NCBI GenBank assembly: GCA_038380435.1
Contig: JAWZYU010000007.1
Location: forward strand, 25,399,001 to 25,463,000
Length of the DNA stretch: 64,000 bases
DNA from: Ryuthela nishihirai
Taxonomy: Eukaryota; Arthropoda; Arachnida; Araneae; Heptathelidae
Reading direction: 5' to 3'
Shown here: positions 9,907 through 20,959 of the stretch, piece by piece
Position numbering within the stretch: the stretch's first letter is position 1
Layout: each line of letters begins with the position of its first letter
The notes under the pieces: model-generated
The model's input: the letters and a program-made list of their open reading frames with translations, nothing else
Databases searched by the model: none
What the model was told of the DNA's origin: nothing
Translations under genes and position numbers: made by a program

Positions 9907-11540
9907 TGCACAATCGGCTGCCACCAGTGCTTTCTGTGCTATCCTCAATGGCTTATGTGATATCAAACTTTTAACGATATTTGACATTATTTGTTATTAT
10001 TATTGTTATTAGATACAAAGCTACAAATAATGTGATTATTTCTGTAAATTTATCAGTGAAATAATGTGTTTATATTTAAAGTTCTGCCTTTATGTGACTC
10101 TCATGTTAATTTTTTCTTAGTCAGCGTGCTCTATATGTTAAAATTAGATGAAACGGTATTTCCACAGAATTGGCGCAAAAGTGTCCTTGGGATCTTATGT
10201 GATTGATGTATCATCCCCAAACTTCGTGATATTACACTTTTAAAAGTTTATCATTTACTATTTTGCTACACGAAATAAAAAGTGTTATAACGTAATTTTT
10301 GTATTTACTACAATTTTTGTTACTGCGGCCCGCAGTTTCAGAGATTATCTCTTGTGCGACCCGCTGGCATGACTGCCAGCGGAACGCACAAATTCTTTTG
10401 AATTGAATTCTCAGTGCGGCCACCGTTGTACGCCATGGATCAGGCTCACCTAATGCCAAGGACAGTAATCTCAATTAGATAGACTGCAGACGTCCTAAGT
10501 GGTCTCAGAGATCGTGCTGATGATGCCTGATGTTCCCAAGCACAACAATGACCGATTGGACATATGCGGGTTCTCGAAATCACTAATTGTGTTCAGAACA
10601 ATTTGAAATACGCTTTCAATTAAAATATTGCTTTCTTGATATGTATATTATTTTCCAAAATATTGGTTCTAAAAACTCAGGCCTCAAAACCGAAACAAGT
10701 AGAATGGCACTTCCATATGTTTGCTAAGCTCATTTAAAATTGACATCCATTGTTTTGTAGATCTTTGCGTAGAATCTGTTAAAAAGAATATCAAACAAAC
10801 ATGAACTGCTTTCTTCGAGAGAATGCAATGCAACTCAAATGAGGTTATTTCTAACCTGTTGAATTATGACCACACTTGTGCGCAGAGGCATAAGAGACCA
10901 AGGTCCATTCTTCTTTGACCCTCAGCTACCTCCTATTCAATATGACAATGTATTGTAAAGAAAGTTTTCACCTGATACTTCTTGTGGATTGAGAAATGTC
11001 CTGTACTTCTTCCCACTGTGGACCAACAGGATTGATTTTTTTCGCTATGTGCACTGATACACAGATGCCCAGAAAAATGACCAAATAGGCAGTTTCCCGA
11101 TGAAAGAGGTAAGAGTGAATTCGCCCGGAACTCTATAGCAAGTATTCATGATCTCAGATCTCTGTTGTATCAGTAACGATTTCCCGCTAAATTGGAATAA
11201 GTAAAACACGTTTTTTTCTAGTTTTGCGAGATTTATTTTATTTAACCAAACAACAATTTGTGCACTTTGCATTTAAAAAAGAACAAAACTCAATCAAAGT
11301 GAAGAAACTAGAAGCGTGTTAATACAACAATGGTGGTAAAACCTTGTCGAAATAAAAAAAAATATCATTTTTGCGCATTTTATTCATAAACTTAAAACCG
11401 ATTTGGAAATTTGGCCACAAAAATTATACATAATGGATATTATTTTTGAACTTAGCGTATATGAATTACTAAAGGAGACATAATTAATCAGATCCCAAAG
11501 CCATGGTAGATTAGTGATTATTATTATATTTGTGCATTTG
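9907..11540. other. No recognisable gene
   Basis: Mostly AT-rich. A CTGCGGCCCGCAG word near 10324 resembles sequences in some hAT elements, but I found no matching terminal repeats. Open frames at 10232-10474 and 11045-11272 (minus) lack known motifs. Confidence 0.45.
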
Positions 11541-11551
11541 ACACTACTACA

Positions 11552-11919
11552 GGGGCGGGTGTGGCTCAGTCGGTAGCGTGCCAGGCTCGTAATGTGTAGT
11601 TCCCAGGTACGAGTCCCAGCTGGGTCAGCGTTGAGATTTATCTCCGCAAAATTCCCCACGATCAGTAGGGGACACCGATGGGCTTGGAAAGGCCGCCGTC
11701 CGTCGTATGGGACGTTAAGCCGTGGCCCCGTGTGCGAGATAGCCATACCCTGTGCACGTTAAAGAACACGTTGGATGACCTTGATGGGAGGCTACCATCT
11801 GTCTCCCAACAGCTCTTCCAATGGGTCCCCTCCCCCAACCTTCTCTGAGCCATTGGGGTCCATGTGACCTGGCCATTTAGCCCATGGTGTGCAAAAAAGT
11901 GCCGCTCAGAGGTAACCCA
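11552..11919 (+). mobile_element. SINE-A copy
   Basis: Full head (A box TGGCTCAGTCGG; the anticodon-loop region reads CTCGTAATGTG) and body. A small deletion removed the CGCCCTGCC segment. The 3' tail is shortened to GGTAACCCA. It is flanked by an 11-bp duplication with one mismatch: ACACTACTACA (11541-11551) and ACACTACTGCA (11920-11930). Confidence 0.92.
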
Positions 11920-12199
11920 ACACTACTGCAAGTTAGAAGTTTGTCTCTTCAACCGGTTTACCATTAATGTATTCTTTTACAACTTTAGTTGAATAGGAAA
12001 TTGCATTTTGGAATTTCTTTTTCACATCTGTTTTAAGAAAAAATGAATGTTTTTTGACTGCAAATTAAACAAAAATACTAATATTTCTTCTTTATCAAAA
12101 TAACAAAGGTTACCTTCCAAATTTCAACAAAAAATCACACTTTCCATTTTCATCGCGACCCCAATTCCTGAAATGAAAGTCGCGAAATTTAACTCCCAT

Positions 12200-13065
12200 A
12201 TTAAACTTTTTGGCTTTCTCTTTGAAACATGAGGAAATTCAAGTATCGCCAGAAGTAGTAATAAAAAGTAAGCAAACGAAAAATCGTCCTTGCAGATATT
12301 CGCCTGCCTGTTATTTTTTCTGAACAAACGGAAGATATCCAAGTGAATTGTTCTGTGTTCGAGATGTTACAATGTCGAACACAGTGAACAGGAAACATGC
12401 AGTGATGCTCAAGTGCCTCTGCTTCAAAAGAGTTGAAATTGGAGAGAGAAAAGAATCATCTGCATTGATGTTTTTTGCGAGATCGTTTCTCTAGTAATAG
12501 AAGGGGAGGGGGTGGCTCAGTCGGTAGCGCGCCAGGCTCGTAATCTGTAGTTCCCAGGTTCGAGTCCCAGCTGGGTCAGCGTTGAGATTTATCTCCGCAA
12601 AAATTCCCCGTCCTGCCCACGATCAGTAGGGGACACCGATGGGCTTGGAAAGGCCGCCGTCCGTCGAATGGGACGTTAAGCCGTGGCCCCGTGTGCGGGA
12701 GAGCCATACCCTGTGCACGTTAAAGAACACGTTGGATGACCTTGATGGGAGGCTACCATCTGTCTCCCAACAGCTGTTCCAGTGGGTCCCCTCCCCCAAC
12801 CTTCTCTGAGCCTTCGGGGTCCATGTGACCTGGCTATTTAGCCCATGGTGTGCAAAAAAGTGCCGCTCAGAGGTAAAACAACCCAACCCTAGTAATAGAT
12901 TGAAAGTAAAGTTTGAAATTTGTACACTATTCAATTGTGTCTCGAGTTACATCCAAAGTCTTATTTTACCATTTTTCGTCTCAGGACTTTCAATTTTCCC
13001 CATAAATAAAGCCATAGAAATCAATAAACACAATTATCAAAAGATGAATCAGTTCTTGTTGTGAT
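12200..13065. repeat. Diverged ~500-bp repeat unit A (split by SINE-A)
   Basis: This sequence is alignable with 17470-17985. Shared words include AAAGAATCATCTGCATT, CTCAAGTG, CAGGACTTTCA and ATAAATAAA / GTAAATAAA in the same order and orientation. Unit A is interrupted by the SINE-A copy at 12502-12888. With 17470-18240 it brackets the LINE at 13.1-17.45 kb. No function recognised. Confidence 0.6.
12502..12888 (+). mobile_element. SINE-A copy, full length
   Basis: Complete head and body ending ACAACCCAACC. A perfect 11-bp duplication CTAGTAATAGA flanks it (12491-12501 and 12889-12899). Confidence 0.95.
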
Positions 13066-13341
13066 CGGATGTACTTTTTGGAGCTCCCGCTAGCCCGTCG
13101 TGTTTGGATATCCTTCACCACCCCGACCACCATCGGTTGACCATCTGGGACTCTTCGGACCTGTAAGTGCTGTTAACTTTTATTGCTCCTGCCCCTCCCC
13201 GACGTTAGTCTCCGTGTACAGTGCTGTGTGCTGCAAAAGATCAAAAGACCGAACTTTTGGACTAATTGTTTGGCAATCTCCCTGTTGTCACGGCTGGCTC
13301 TCGTTGTTTTTGCCAGAGGCATATCGCTTCCGCTCACAACA

Positions 13342-14268
13342 ATGACCTCAATTTGCAACAGATGTGACGAAGCAGTACCACCCAACTCGGAATGCATAGT
13401 TTGCAGTGGATGCAAAGGCAAACTGCATTTTGTCTGTTCGGGCACAACAGAAAAAAATTACAAAAAGCTGTCCCTAGAAAAGAAGAATGCGTGGTTATGT
13501 TTCGAATGCAAGTCGAACAAAATAAACCCAAAAGCGAACTTAGACATGGGAAACAGAGACAATTCGACACGTGACATCAATCTATTGATAGTAGAGATCC
13601 CTGATTTAAAGACAGAAGTGAGAGAATTAAAATGAAGTGTAGAATTTTTTTCTAGCAAGTATGACGAACTAATGGAACAAGTAACAAATTACGAAACAAA
13701 TCAAAAGGATTTAACTACAAAAATCTATGAAGCCGAAAATTTAAACACAGAAATGAGAGAAGAGATTAAGGAATTGAAACAAAATCTTAATGACGTGGAA
13801 CAATATGGACGCAATAAAAATATAGAAATTCATGGTGTTCCTATAATTGAAGGGGAGGATGAAACAGAGCTTAAAATAAAGCTGTATAAAATTTCCCAGT
13901 CATTAAACATAGTCAACTACACAGACAATATGATTGAAAAAGTTCACAGACTTCCAGAAAGAAATAAAAGCAAAACCCCAAAGATAATTGTCCAATTCGT
14001 TACACGGAAATATAGAGACATTTGGATACAAAACAGGAAGCAGAAAATTACAACCACTATTGCAGACCTTAATGATAAAGGAACACCAATATATATTAAT
14101 GAAAACATGACTATAATTAACAGAGAACTTTTCTGGAGAGCTAGGATGTGTGCAAAAGAAAAAAATTATAAGTATGTTTGGTTCAAAAATGGAAAAGTTC
14201 TAATGAGGAAATCAAATGGTGAAAGAATTATCAATGTGGATATGTTCACCAACTTTGATGATTTTTGA
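13342..14268 (+). pseudogene. LINE ORF1: PHD finger + coiled coil + RRM-like domain (one stop)
   Basis: From ATG 13342, residues 5-56 form a C4HC3 PHD-type zinc finger: C5-x2-C8, C21-x2-C24, H29-x2-C32, C53-x2-C56. A heptad-rich, Glu/Lys/Leu-rich coiled coil follows, then a segment (NKNIEIHGVP...) resembling the RRM/C-terminal module of L1/CR1-type ORF1 proteins. Such proteins bind the element RNA and form ribonucleoprotein particles with ORF2. A single in-frame TGA at 13633-13635, in the coiled-coil region, breaks an otherwise open 309-codon frame. The ORF2 leader begins about 200 bases downstream. PHD fingers in ORF1 are known in CR1- and L2-related elements, which supports that placement. 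Confidence 0.85.
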
Positions 14269-14466
14269 ACTTTTAGATATGTCCGATAAAAGTTGCTTTT
14301 TTTTTCCTTTTTTTTTGCTCTTTTCCTTTGCTTTTTTTTATGAATATTCTTGTTAGCTATGTCTGTTTTGAATTTTGAAGGTCTTGACAGCAACTATGAT
14401 GTTGCTTATGTAACTACAGGTTTAGAAGTGGAGGCTTGGTTCTAAAATAATTATAGTAAACTTATT

Positions 14467-15895
14467 CACAAAAATATATTAGGAATTGCTCATGTTAATA
14501 TAAGAAGTCAAAGAAAACATTGGGATTCATTAAAATTAAGTATTAACAATTACATGGAACACATTGATTTGCTTGTTTTAACTGAAACAAATGTAAATAA
14601 ATATGACAATTATTTATATAATATTGATAAATTTAATAAAATCACAAATTATAATATAAATAAAAATATTAGGGGGATTTCAGTATACTATAAAGAAAAT
14701 CTAGATATTGAAATTATTTCACAACAAACACTTCCAGCGGAAACTATATACATAAAAGTAAAAAAAAATAATATACTATATCATGTTTTAGCACTATACA
14801 GATCGCCTAGTACAGATGTGAAATCTTTTCTGTTGAATTTCCGAAATTGGATGGAAAATACAGAAAAAGATCAAAATCAGATTTTAATAGGTGATTTTAA
14901 TATCGATACAATGAATACTAAAAAACATGGCACAGAAAAATATATCACACTATTGGCTGAAATAAAATGAATTTTGAAAGATTAATAAGGGAAGCTACAA
15001 GAGAAGAAATAGTAAAAAATAAAATTACCAAAACCTGTATAGACCATATTAATATTAAACTGATTAAAAATATGTCAGCAAATTCAATAATTCAAACAAG
15101 CAAAATAGCAGATCACTATATGATTTTAACACTGATTAGCAACACCAATAACAATTTGAATAATAATAATTATAGTGAAACAGACCAGGAAAATAAGAAT
15201 TGGTCATTTGACCTACAATATAAACAAAGCTATTTCTGAAATGAATTGGAATTTAGAAAATTATGGAGACAACTCAATGGATGAATTAAACTTATATAAA
15301 GTATTTAAAGACATTTATGATGGAATTTTAGGAAAAAATAGAATATATATGAGGAGAGAGTTGGAAAGGTAAAAAGAAATCATAGCAAAAATTGGATAAC
15401 ACCGAACTTGATAGAATTAATTGAAGAAAGAGTTAAAGCTTGGATTAAATTTAAAAACAATGATAAAAATGATGCTTATAAAAATAACTATAAAAAAATT
15501 AAGGAATATGGTTAATATTCAGATTAGAAATCAGAAACAACTTTATTATAGAAATAAACTTATAATGAAAAAAAAATGATATGAAGGCTACCTGGCAATT
15601 AATATATGAAATATTAGAAGGAAAACAGAAAAAATCATCGGACGATGTAATAATTGACATGTCCAAAAAGAAATTATCTGTGGAAGAAATAGCAAACAAT
15701 TACAATGACATTTATAATACACTAATTTTACAGATAAGAAATACAAATCACCAAGACGATATAAATTATGTTCCAACCATGATACAAAGAGTTTTGAAAT
15801 CTATCTATATACATGAAATCACTGAAAAACAAACTGATGAAATAATTACTTCATTAGACACCAATAAATCACCTGGTTACGATAAGGTATTTTAA
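14467..15895 (+). pseudogene. LINE ORF2 N-terminal part: AP-type endonuclease and linker (frameshifted)
   Basis: Motifs of an exonuclease-endonuclease-phosphatase fold appear in order: HVNIRS near 14493, LVLTETN at about 14572-14592 (catalytic Glu), ALYRSPS near 14790, GDFNID near 14890 (catalytic Asp/Asn), TCIDHI near 15033 and ADHYM near 15107 (catalytic His). This domain nicks the target DNA to prime reverse transcription. Frame changes occur near 14965 and 15235 and again between 15370 and 15580. The block 15581-15895 (104 codons) is the linker before the RT and ends at SPGYDKV. There an estimated 40-60 codons of the RT start are missing relative to related elements. Confidence 0.82.
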
Positions 15896-17270
15896 GACCT
15901 ATTTTTAAAGGTGGTATTAAGGAGGATTTTTCTAACTATCGACCAATAACAATTCTGCCTATTTTTTCGAAAATAATGGAAAAACATATTTATAATACTG
16001 TTTTCAACTTTTTACTTAAACACAACATAATTAATGAAAATCAGTTTGGCTTTCAAAAAGGAAAAAACACAATTCAACTAATTTCCAAAATTGCAAATAA
16101 TATTAATAAATCATTGAATAATAGGGGAAAAATTGTAACTATGTTCTTAGATTTAAAGAAAGCCTTCGATACAAGAGATCATAGCATTTTACTAAATAAA
16201 TTGGAAAATTACGGTATTCGCGGTATATTGTTAGATTGGTTTAGAAATTATTTATCAGACAGATACACAATTACTAAAATAAAAAATTGCTACAGCAGAA
16301 AAGTAATTACACGATGTGGAATTCCCCAAGGCTCAATTTTAGGTCCTTTATTGTTCCTAGTATACATAAATGATTTGTTCGATACAAAATTAAATAGTGC
16401 TATTTATTTATATGCTGACGACATTGTTTTAATAAACACTCAGAAATATTTAAATGATAGCATTTCAGAGGTTCAAACAGATTACAATAATATTATTAGA
16501 TGGTTAAATCATAATAAAATCTATTTAAATGAGAAAAAAACAAAACTGATGATTATTCATTCACCAGGATTTCATACTCATCAAAACCTCTTTATCAAAA
16601 CTCATAAAATAAATTGCGGAAAAAAAGATGCTTCAAATTATGAATCATTATGCAGTTGCCCACTTGTTGAGCAAGTAAATAAAATAAATTACTTAGGAAT
16701 CATTTTTAATGAATATTTTAGGTGGAATGCCCATATATCCCACATATGTGAAAGCTTGAGAATATCGGCGATAAAAATTCAAAAATTGAAATACGTATTA
16801 AATATGGAAACATGTGTACTATTTTATAAAGCAATATGCGAATCTATCTTAAATTATGGAATAATTGTGCATGGAACAACTAACTTAACTAACATAAATA
16901 AAATAGAAAAACTGCAGTCTATAATAGCTAAAAATATTATTCCATCTCATTTGCAAAAAAATTATAAAACTTCTACCGATAGATTAAAATTTTTAAATCT
17001 TTTATCCTACAGCAATTTATATAAATATAATGTAATAATTAAAAATTTTTTTGACGAAACTTACAAACAATTCAACATAATAAAAATACACGACTTCAAA
17101 ACCAAGGTTATTACAAATTGCTAAATTTTCGAAATAATTACGGGAAACATACCTCCGAATATCAAGTACCACTTATATTTAATGCTATTCCAAAAGAATT
17201 ACTAAATATAGATTCTTTTAGAAGACTTAAAATGGAATTAAAAAATTATTTGGTATTTTCTAGTTAGCTG
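15896..17270 (+). pseudogene. LINE ORF2 reverse transcriptase domain
   Basis: An uninterrupted 382-codon stretch (15976-17124) carries the core RT: FLDLKKAFDT (Asp59 of this stretch), GIPQGSILGP (about 115-124) and YLYADDIVLI (Asp148-Asp149). The upstream RPIFKGG...YRPI block is in frame. The thumb region INYLGIIF and the C-terminal helical tail follow. Just after 17115 the frame shifts, and a further ~45 codons (IPKELLNIDSF...) run to a stop near 17268. The RT copies element RNA at the nicked target. All three catalytic Asp are present, so the damage lies in frame breaks and the upstream deletion. Confidence 0.88.
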
Positions 17271-17469
17271 TTTTTTATGTGTTGTGTTTTGTGGATTTAT
17301 TTGCTCTACACCATTTTTGTGGCTGAATGATCTATGTTTAATATAATTTATTCATTTTCCTGCAGATAAGCTATTTAGCTTTCCGGGTCAAATTGTAAAT
17401 GTATTTGTAATCTTTACTGTTATGAATAAAAATTATATTCTAAAAAAAAAGTAAGAGAATACGCTCACT

Positions 17470-18240
17470 CGTTAACAAAAGGAATTATTTTCAGTAATCC
17501 TTAAGCCGCAAATGAAGAAATATGAAAGAAGAAAGACATTATCTTCAAGATGCCAAAAAGCTATCCTCGAGACAACATCCTTATTGGGAAGCATAAAAAG
17601 CTGCTTTGCTCATGCGGAATTTGTGAAAAGTATTTCAAGTTAATAAAACGGAAACTATTCGATGGAATGGCTCTGTTCTCAAGATGTTTACAACTGTCAG
17701 ACCGTTAATATGCAATGACACTCAAGTGACAGCTTCGAAGAGCGTAAATTTGAAGAGGTAAAAGAATCATCTGCATTAGTGGATTTTCAAAAGAACATTT
17801 CTCAAGAAAGAGTTAAAAAAGTTGAAACATTCTATTATATTGCTATTTTATATAGTAGCTATTCAGTTCCTTCTTGTATTATGTCCAAAGGCTTATTTTG
17901 GAATCTTTTGTCACAGGACTTTCAGTTTCTACCGTAAATAAAAACAAATAAAAGCAATAAGCGCAATAAAATAAAAAGAATTGTTTTCAACGAACTTTGA
18001 ATCTCAATGAAGAAATCAGGAAGTGAATGGTGAGATCTTCAAATCTTCAAGATGTTAAAAAAGGTGAGATCGTAAAAAAAATTCCCAAGGGGGTAGCCAA
18101 AATATCGCTTGGCTCATGCAGAATTGGGAAAAAAGTGTTTCACTATGTAATACAACCAACTCTCGTTAACTTGAACCTCTGTAATTCGAATTTCTCATTA
18201 ACTCATTTTTTGTAAATTCTCAACAGCATCCTTTTATATT
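17470..18240. repeat. Diverged repeat units B and start of C
   Basis: Unit B (about 17470-17985) aligns with 12200-13065. A third unit starts about 17986 and shares with B, in order, ATGAAGAAAT, TCTTCAAGATG, GCTCATGC and GAATT. It runs until the SINE-A insertion near 18264. This looks like a diverged tandem array into which the LINE inserted. No protein match recognised. Confidence 0.55.
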
Positions 18241-18263
18241 TATTGCATTTTCTCTCTCCTTAA

Positions 18264-18655
18264 CTTGGGGCTGGGGTGGCTCAGTCGGTAGCGCGCCAGG
18301 TTCGTAATCTGTAGTTCCCAGGTTCGAGTCCCAGCTGGGTCAGCGTTGAGATTTATCTCCGCAAAATTCCCCGCCCTGCTCACTGTCAGTAGGGGACACT
18401 GATGGGCTTGGAAAGGCCGCCGTCCGTCGGATGGGACGTTAAGCCATGGTCCCGTGTGCGGGAGAGCCATACCCTGTGCACGTTAAAGAACACACTGGAT
18501 GGCCTTGACGGGAGGCTACCATCTGTCTCCCAACAGCTGTTCCAGTGGGTCCCCTCCCCCAACCTTCTCTGAGCCTTCGGGGTCCATGTGACCTGGCCAT
18601 TTAGTCCATGGTGTGCAAAAAAGTGCCGCTCAGAGGTAAAACAACCCAACCCAAA
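18264..18655 (+). mobile_element. SINE-A copy, full length
   Basis: Complete copy (head from GGGGCTGGGGTGGCTCAGTC) ending AACAACCCAACCCAA. It is flanked by an 11-bp duplication TCTCTCCTTAA (18253-18263 and 18656-18666). Confidence 0.94.
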
Positions 18656-18666
18656 TCTCTCCTTAA

Positions 18667-19240
18667 ATTGAACTATTTTTTCATTGTCACCTCGATACCC
18701 AGAAATTTTATGGGGAATATTTAAAAAAAAAATCCGTTTTTTGATATTTTCTTTCTCATGAAATTTTATTTTATTACTGGTGATGGTAAGTAGCAGCAAT
18801 TTTTGCCAGGTGGACAATGGAAATCACACTGGCTACGCATTGTTCCCCTGCAGGTAGACTTACAGGTGGACTGCTTCCCTCCACTCCTCCTTGCGTGGCT
18901 GATAGATAAGCTTTTCCATTAAATCCTCATGTTAATCGCATAAATTTTTTAAATAACTCCGTGCAGGGAGACTTATAGATAAATATTGTAAATTCTTTCA
19001 AAATTGTTTAAGAGCTAAAAGCAAGCTGGTTGCAATGAAAACGTTATAAATGTTTTCATTCGTTTCATCACATTTTCAAAACGAAATGAAAATGTTCTCG
19101 TTGCAATATGACAAAAGTTCTCCAAGGATTTTTTCAGTTTTTTAAAAATGACTTTTGTTGTCTAAATTTATACGAATCTCTTATATATTATGCAGCAATT
19201 ACATACTCAGGATGTTCATTAAATGACTTTAAAAACGAAT
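18667..19240. other. No recognisable gene
   Basis: AT-rich sequence with a few short inverted words (GAAAATGTT/AACGTTTTC type). No feature supported. Confidence 0.45.
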
Positions 19241-19250
19241 TGAATCTGAT

Positions 19251-20008
19251 GCTCGGTTGTTTTGCCTCTGAACAGCACTTTTTGTTGCATGCAATGGGCT
19301 AAATGGCCAGGTCACAAGGACCTCGAGGGCTCAGAGAAGGTTGGAGGAAGGGAAACTACAGGACAGCTCTTAGAAGACAGATGGTAGCCTCCCATCTAGG
19401 CCATATAGCATGTTCTTTAACGTTAAGAGGATATGGTTCTCTCCACATGGCTTTATGTCCCAACCTACTTACGGCGGCCTTTTGAACCTCATCCGTTTCC
19501 TCTACTGACCGGGGCGGGGGTGGCTCAGTCGGTAGCGCGTCAGGCTCGTAATCTGCAGTTCTCAGGTTCCAGTCCCAGCTGGGTCAGCGTTGAGATTTAT
19601 CTCCGCAAAATTCCCCGCCCTGCCCACGGTCAGTAGGGGACACCGATGGGCTTGGAAAGGCCGCCGTCCATCGGATGGGACGTTAAGCCGTGGCCCCGTG
19701 TGCGGGAGAGCCATACCCTGTGCACGTTAAAGAACACGCTGGATGGCCTTGACGGGAGGCTACCATCTGTCTCCCAACAGCTATTCCAGTGGGTCCCCTC
19801 CCCCAACCTTCTCTGAGCCTTCGGGGTCCATGTGACCTGGCCATTTAGTCCATGGTGTGCAAAAAAGTGCCGCTCAGAGGTAAAACAACCCAACCCCTAC
19901 TGACCAAGAGCAGGCAGGGTGGGGAGTTTTGCGGAGATAAATGTCAATGCTGGCCTGGGCGGGACTCGAACCTGGGAACTGCAGATTACGAGCCATCCTA
20001 ACCCCAAC
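19251..20008 (-). mobile_element. Old SINE-A copy, split by a younger one
   Basis: The body (19251-19501) and the tRNA-like head (about 19906-20008, B box complement GGACTCGAACC) belong to one diverged minus-strand copy. A perfect 10-bp duplication TGAATCTGAT (19241-19250 and 20009-20018) flanks the whole. The younger plus-strand copy at 19511-19896 interrupts it. Confidence 0.9.
19511..19896 (+). mobile_element. SINE-A copy nested in an older SINE-A
   Basis: Full-length, little-diverged copy. It duplicated CTACTGACC of the host SINE (19502-19510 and 19897-19905). Confidence 0.94.
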
Positions 20009-20018
20009 TGAATCTGAT

Positions 20019-20740
20019 CTACAATTGATTCATAGCTGGTTTCAAAAAACTAAATCCGTATCGTTTAAGTTGAAAAATATTAAAGCAATCCTTTAAATCA
20101 AGGCAATATTTTACGACTTTAATCTTTCAACATATTTCAAGTGTGCATGTTGAACATCATCGACGCACAAGAGGCAAATATAAAATCAGAATACAGCTCC
20201 CAAATACCAAAAAAAAAAAAAAAATCGTGTTATGAAAAAACGAAATGTTCTGCAGCCCTCAGGATTAATGAACACTAGAGGGACATAAGCAACAAAAAAA
20301 AAGGTCGTTAGAAAGAATTACATTAGAACAAGGAGCAATACCAGACTTCAAAATCCCCAATATAATAGCAGCTCCCACGATAATTAGACTTGCACGAACA
20401 ATTAATAATATAGGAAGAAACAAAAAACACGCATAAATGAGCCCATCATACAGAAAACCTGACACACCACGTACTCCTACCAAAACTAAAAATGACACCT
20501 TTTTACGTTAGGCGCATACAGTGCACTAACAGTAAAAGTAATATTCGTAGATCGTAGATCGTATCATCATATTCGATGTACCGGGTAATAATTTTACCCC
20601 TAACCATCTCCATCATAAAGATATTCCTATTTGGCAAGTAAGAAAAAAATATATAAGTAAACCACCCTTAGGTGGGCCCCTAAGGGCAAATATAAGAAAA
20701 GCTAAAAATAGCAGTAAAATAGTATAAGAAACCTAAAACG
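20019..20740. other. No recognisable gene
   Basis: AT-rich. A minus-strand open frame (20265-20498) reads as hydrophobic (Leu/Ile/Val/Phe-rich) but has no partner motif, and its complement is equally open, so I do not call it. Confidence 0.4.
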
Positions 20741-20743
20741 GGT

Positions 20744-20799
20744 GGTCTCCTCAGAGAACGCTACCGTTTTAGGTCTCCTCAGAGAACGCTACCGTTTTA
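20744..20799. repeat. Two tandem 28-bp units
   Basis: GGTCTCCTCAGAGAACGCTA plus CCGTTTTA is repeated exactly twice (20744-20771, 20772-20799). The preceding CCTAAAACGG (20732-20741) is the reverse complement of the unit end, so the block can also fold. Confidence 0.8.
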
Positions 20800-20883
20800 G
20801 ATCTCTTGTACTTGTTCAAAACAGTATGATCGTAAAGAATCAGAGAAGAATTAATCGCAAAAAGATTTGCTGATGATGAAAAG

Positions 20884-20953
20884 ATATATATACATATATA
20901 AAACGCATCTCAAAAAGATTTTTTTGAGGTGCGTTTTATATATGTATATATAT
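20884..20953. repeat. Near-perfect 33-bp hairpin
   Basis: Arms 20884-20916 and 20921-20953 pair over 33 bases with one T-G wobble and a 4-base loop. The stem has an A/T-alternating base (ATATATATACATATATAAAA) and a CGCATCTCAAAAA top. It sits beside the 3' end of the minus-strand RT fragment. Confidence 0.9.
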
Positions 20954-20959
20954 GGTCGA

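Larger units (their letters stand above)
13072..17452 (+). mobile_element. Nearly full-length LINE (CR1/Jockey-like, PHD-type ORF1)
   Basis: This ~4.4-kb non-LTR retrotransposon has a GC-richer 5' leader with CCCGACCACCATCGG, then ORF1 (13342-14268), ORF2 (endonuclease then RT, about 14467-17270), and a 3' end ...ATGAATAAAAATTATATTCT followed by an A run at about 17442-17451. It is AT-rich in codon use, far more than the RTE element at 45-48 kb. Both ORFs carry stops, frameshifts and one internal deletion, so this copy is inactive. I could not find a target-site duplication. Clade is inferred from domain order and RT motifs. Confidence 0.85.

Noticed and set aside
10320..10340. CTGCGGCCCGCAG as the end of a hAT element
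   Set aside because: No matching inverted end or 8-bp duplication found nearby.
18027..18215. 62-codon plus-strand frame in the repeated unit
   Set aside because: The corresponding frame is not conserved in unit B, so coding is unlikely.
20265..20498. Hydrophobic minus-strand ORF as a membrane protein
   Set aside because: The opposite strand is equally open. No start context or homologous copy was seen, and the sequence lies among repeats.
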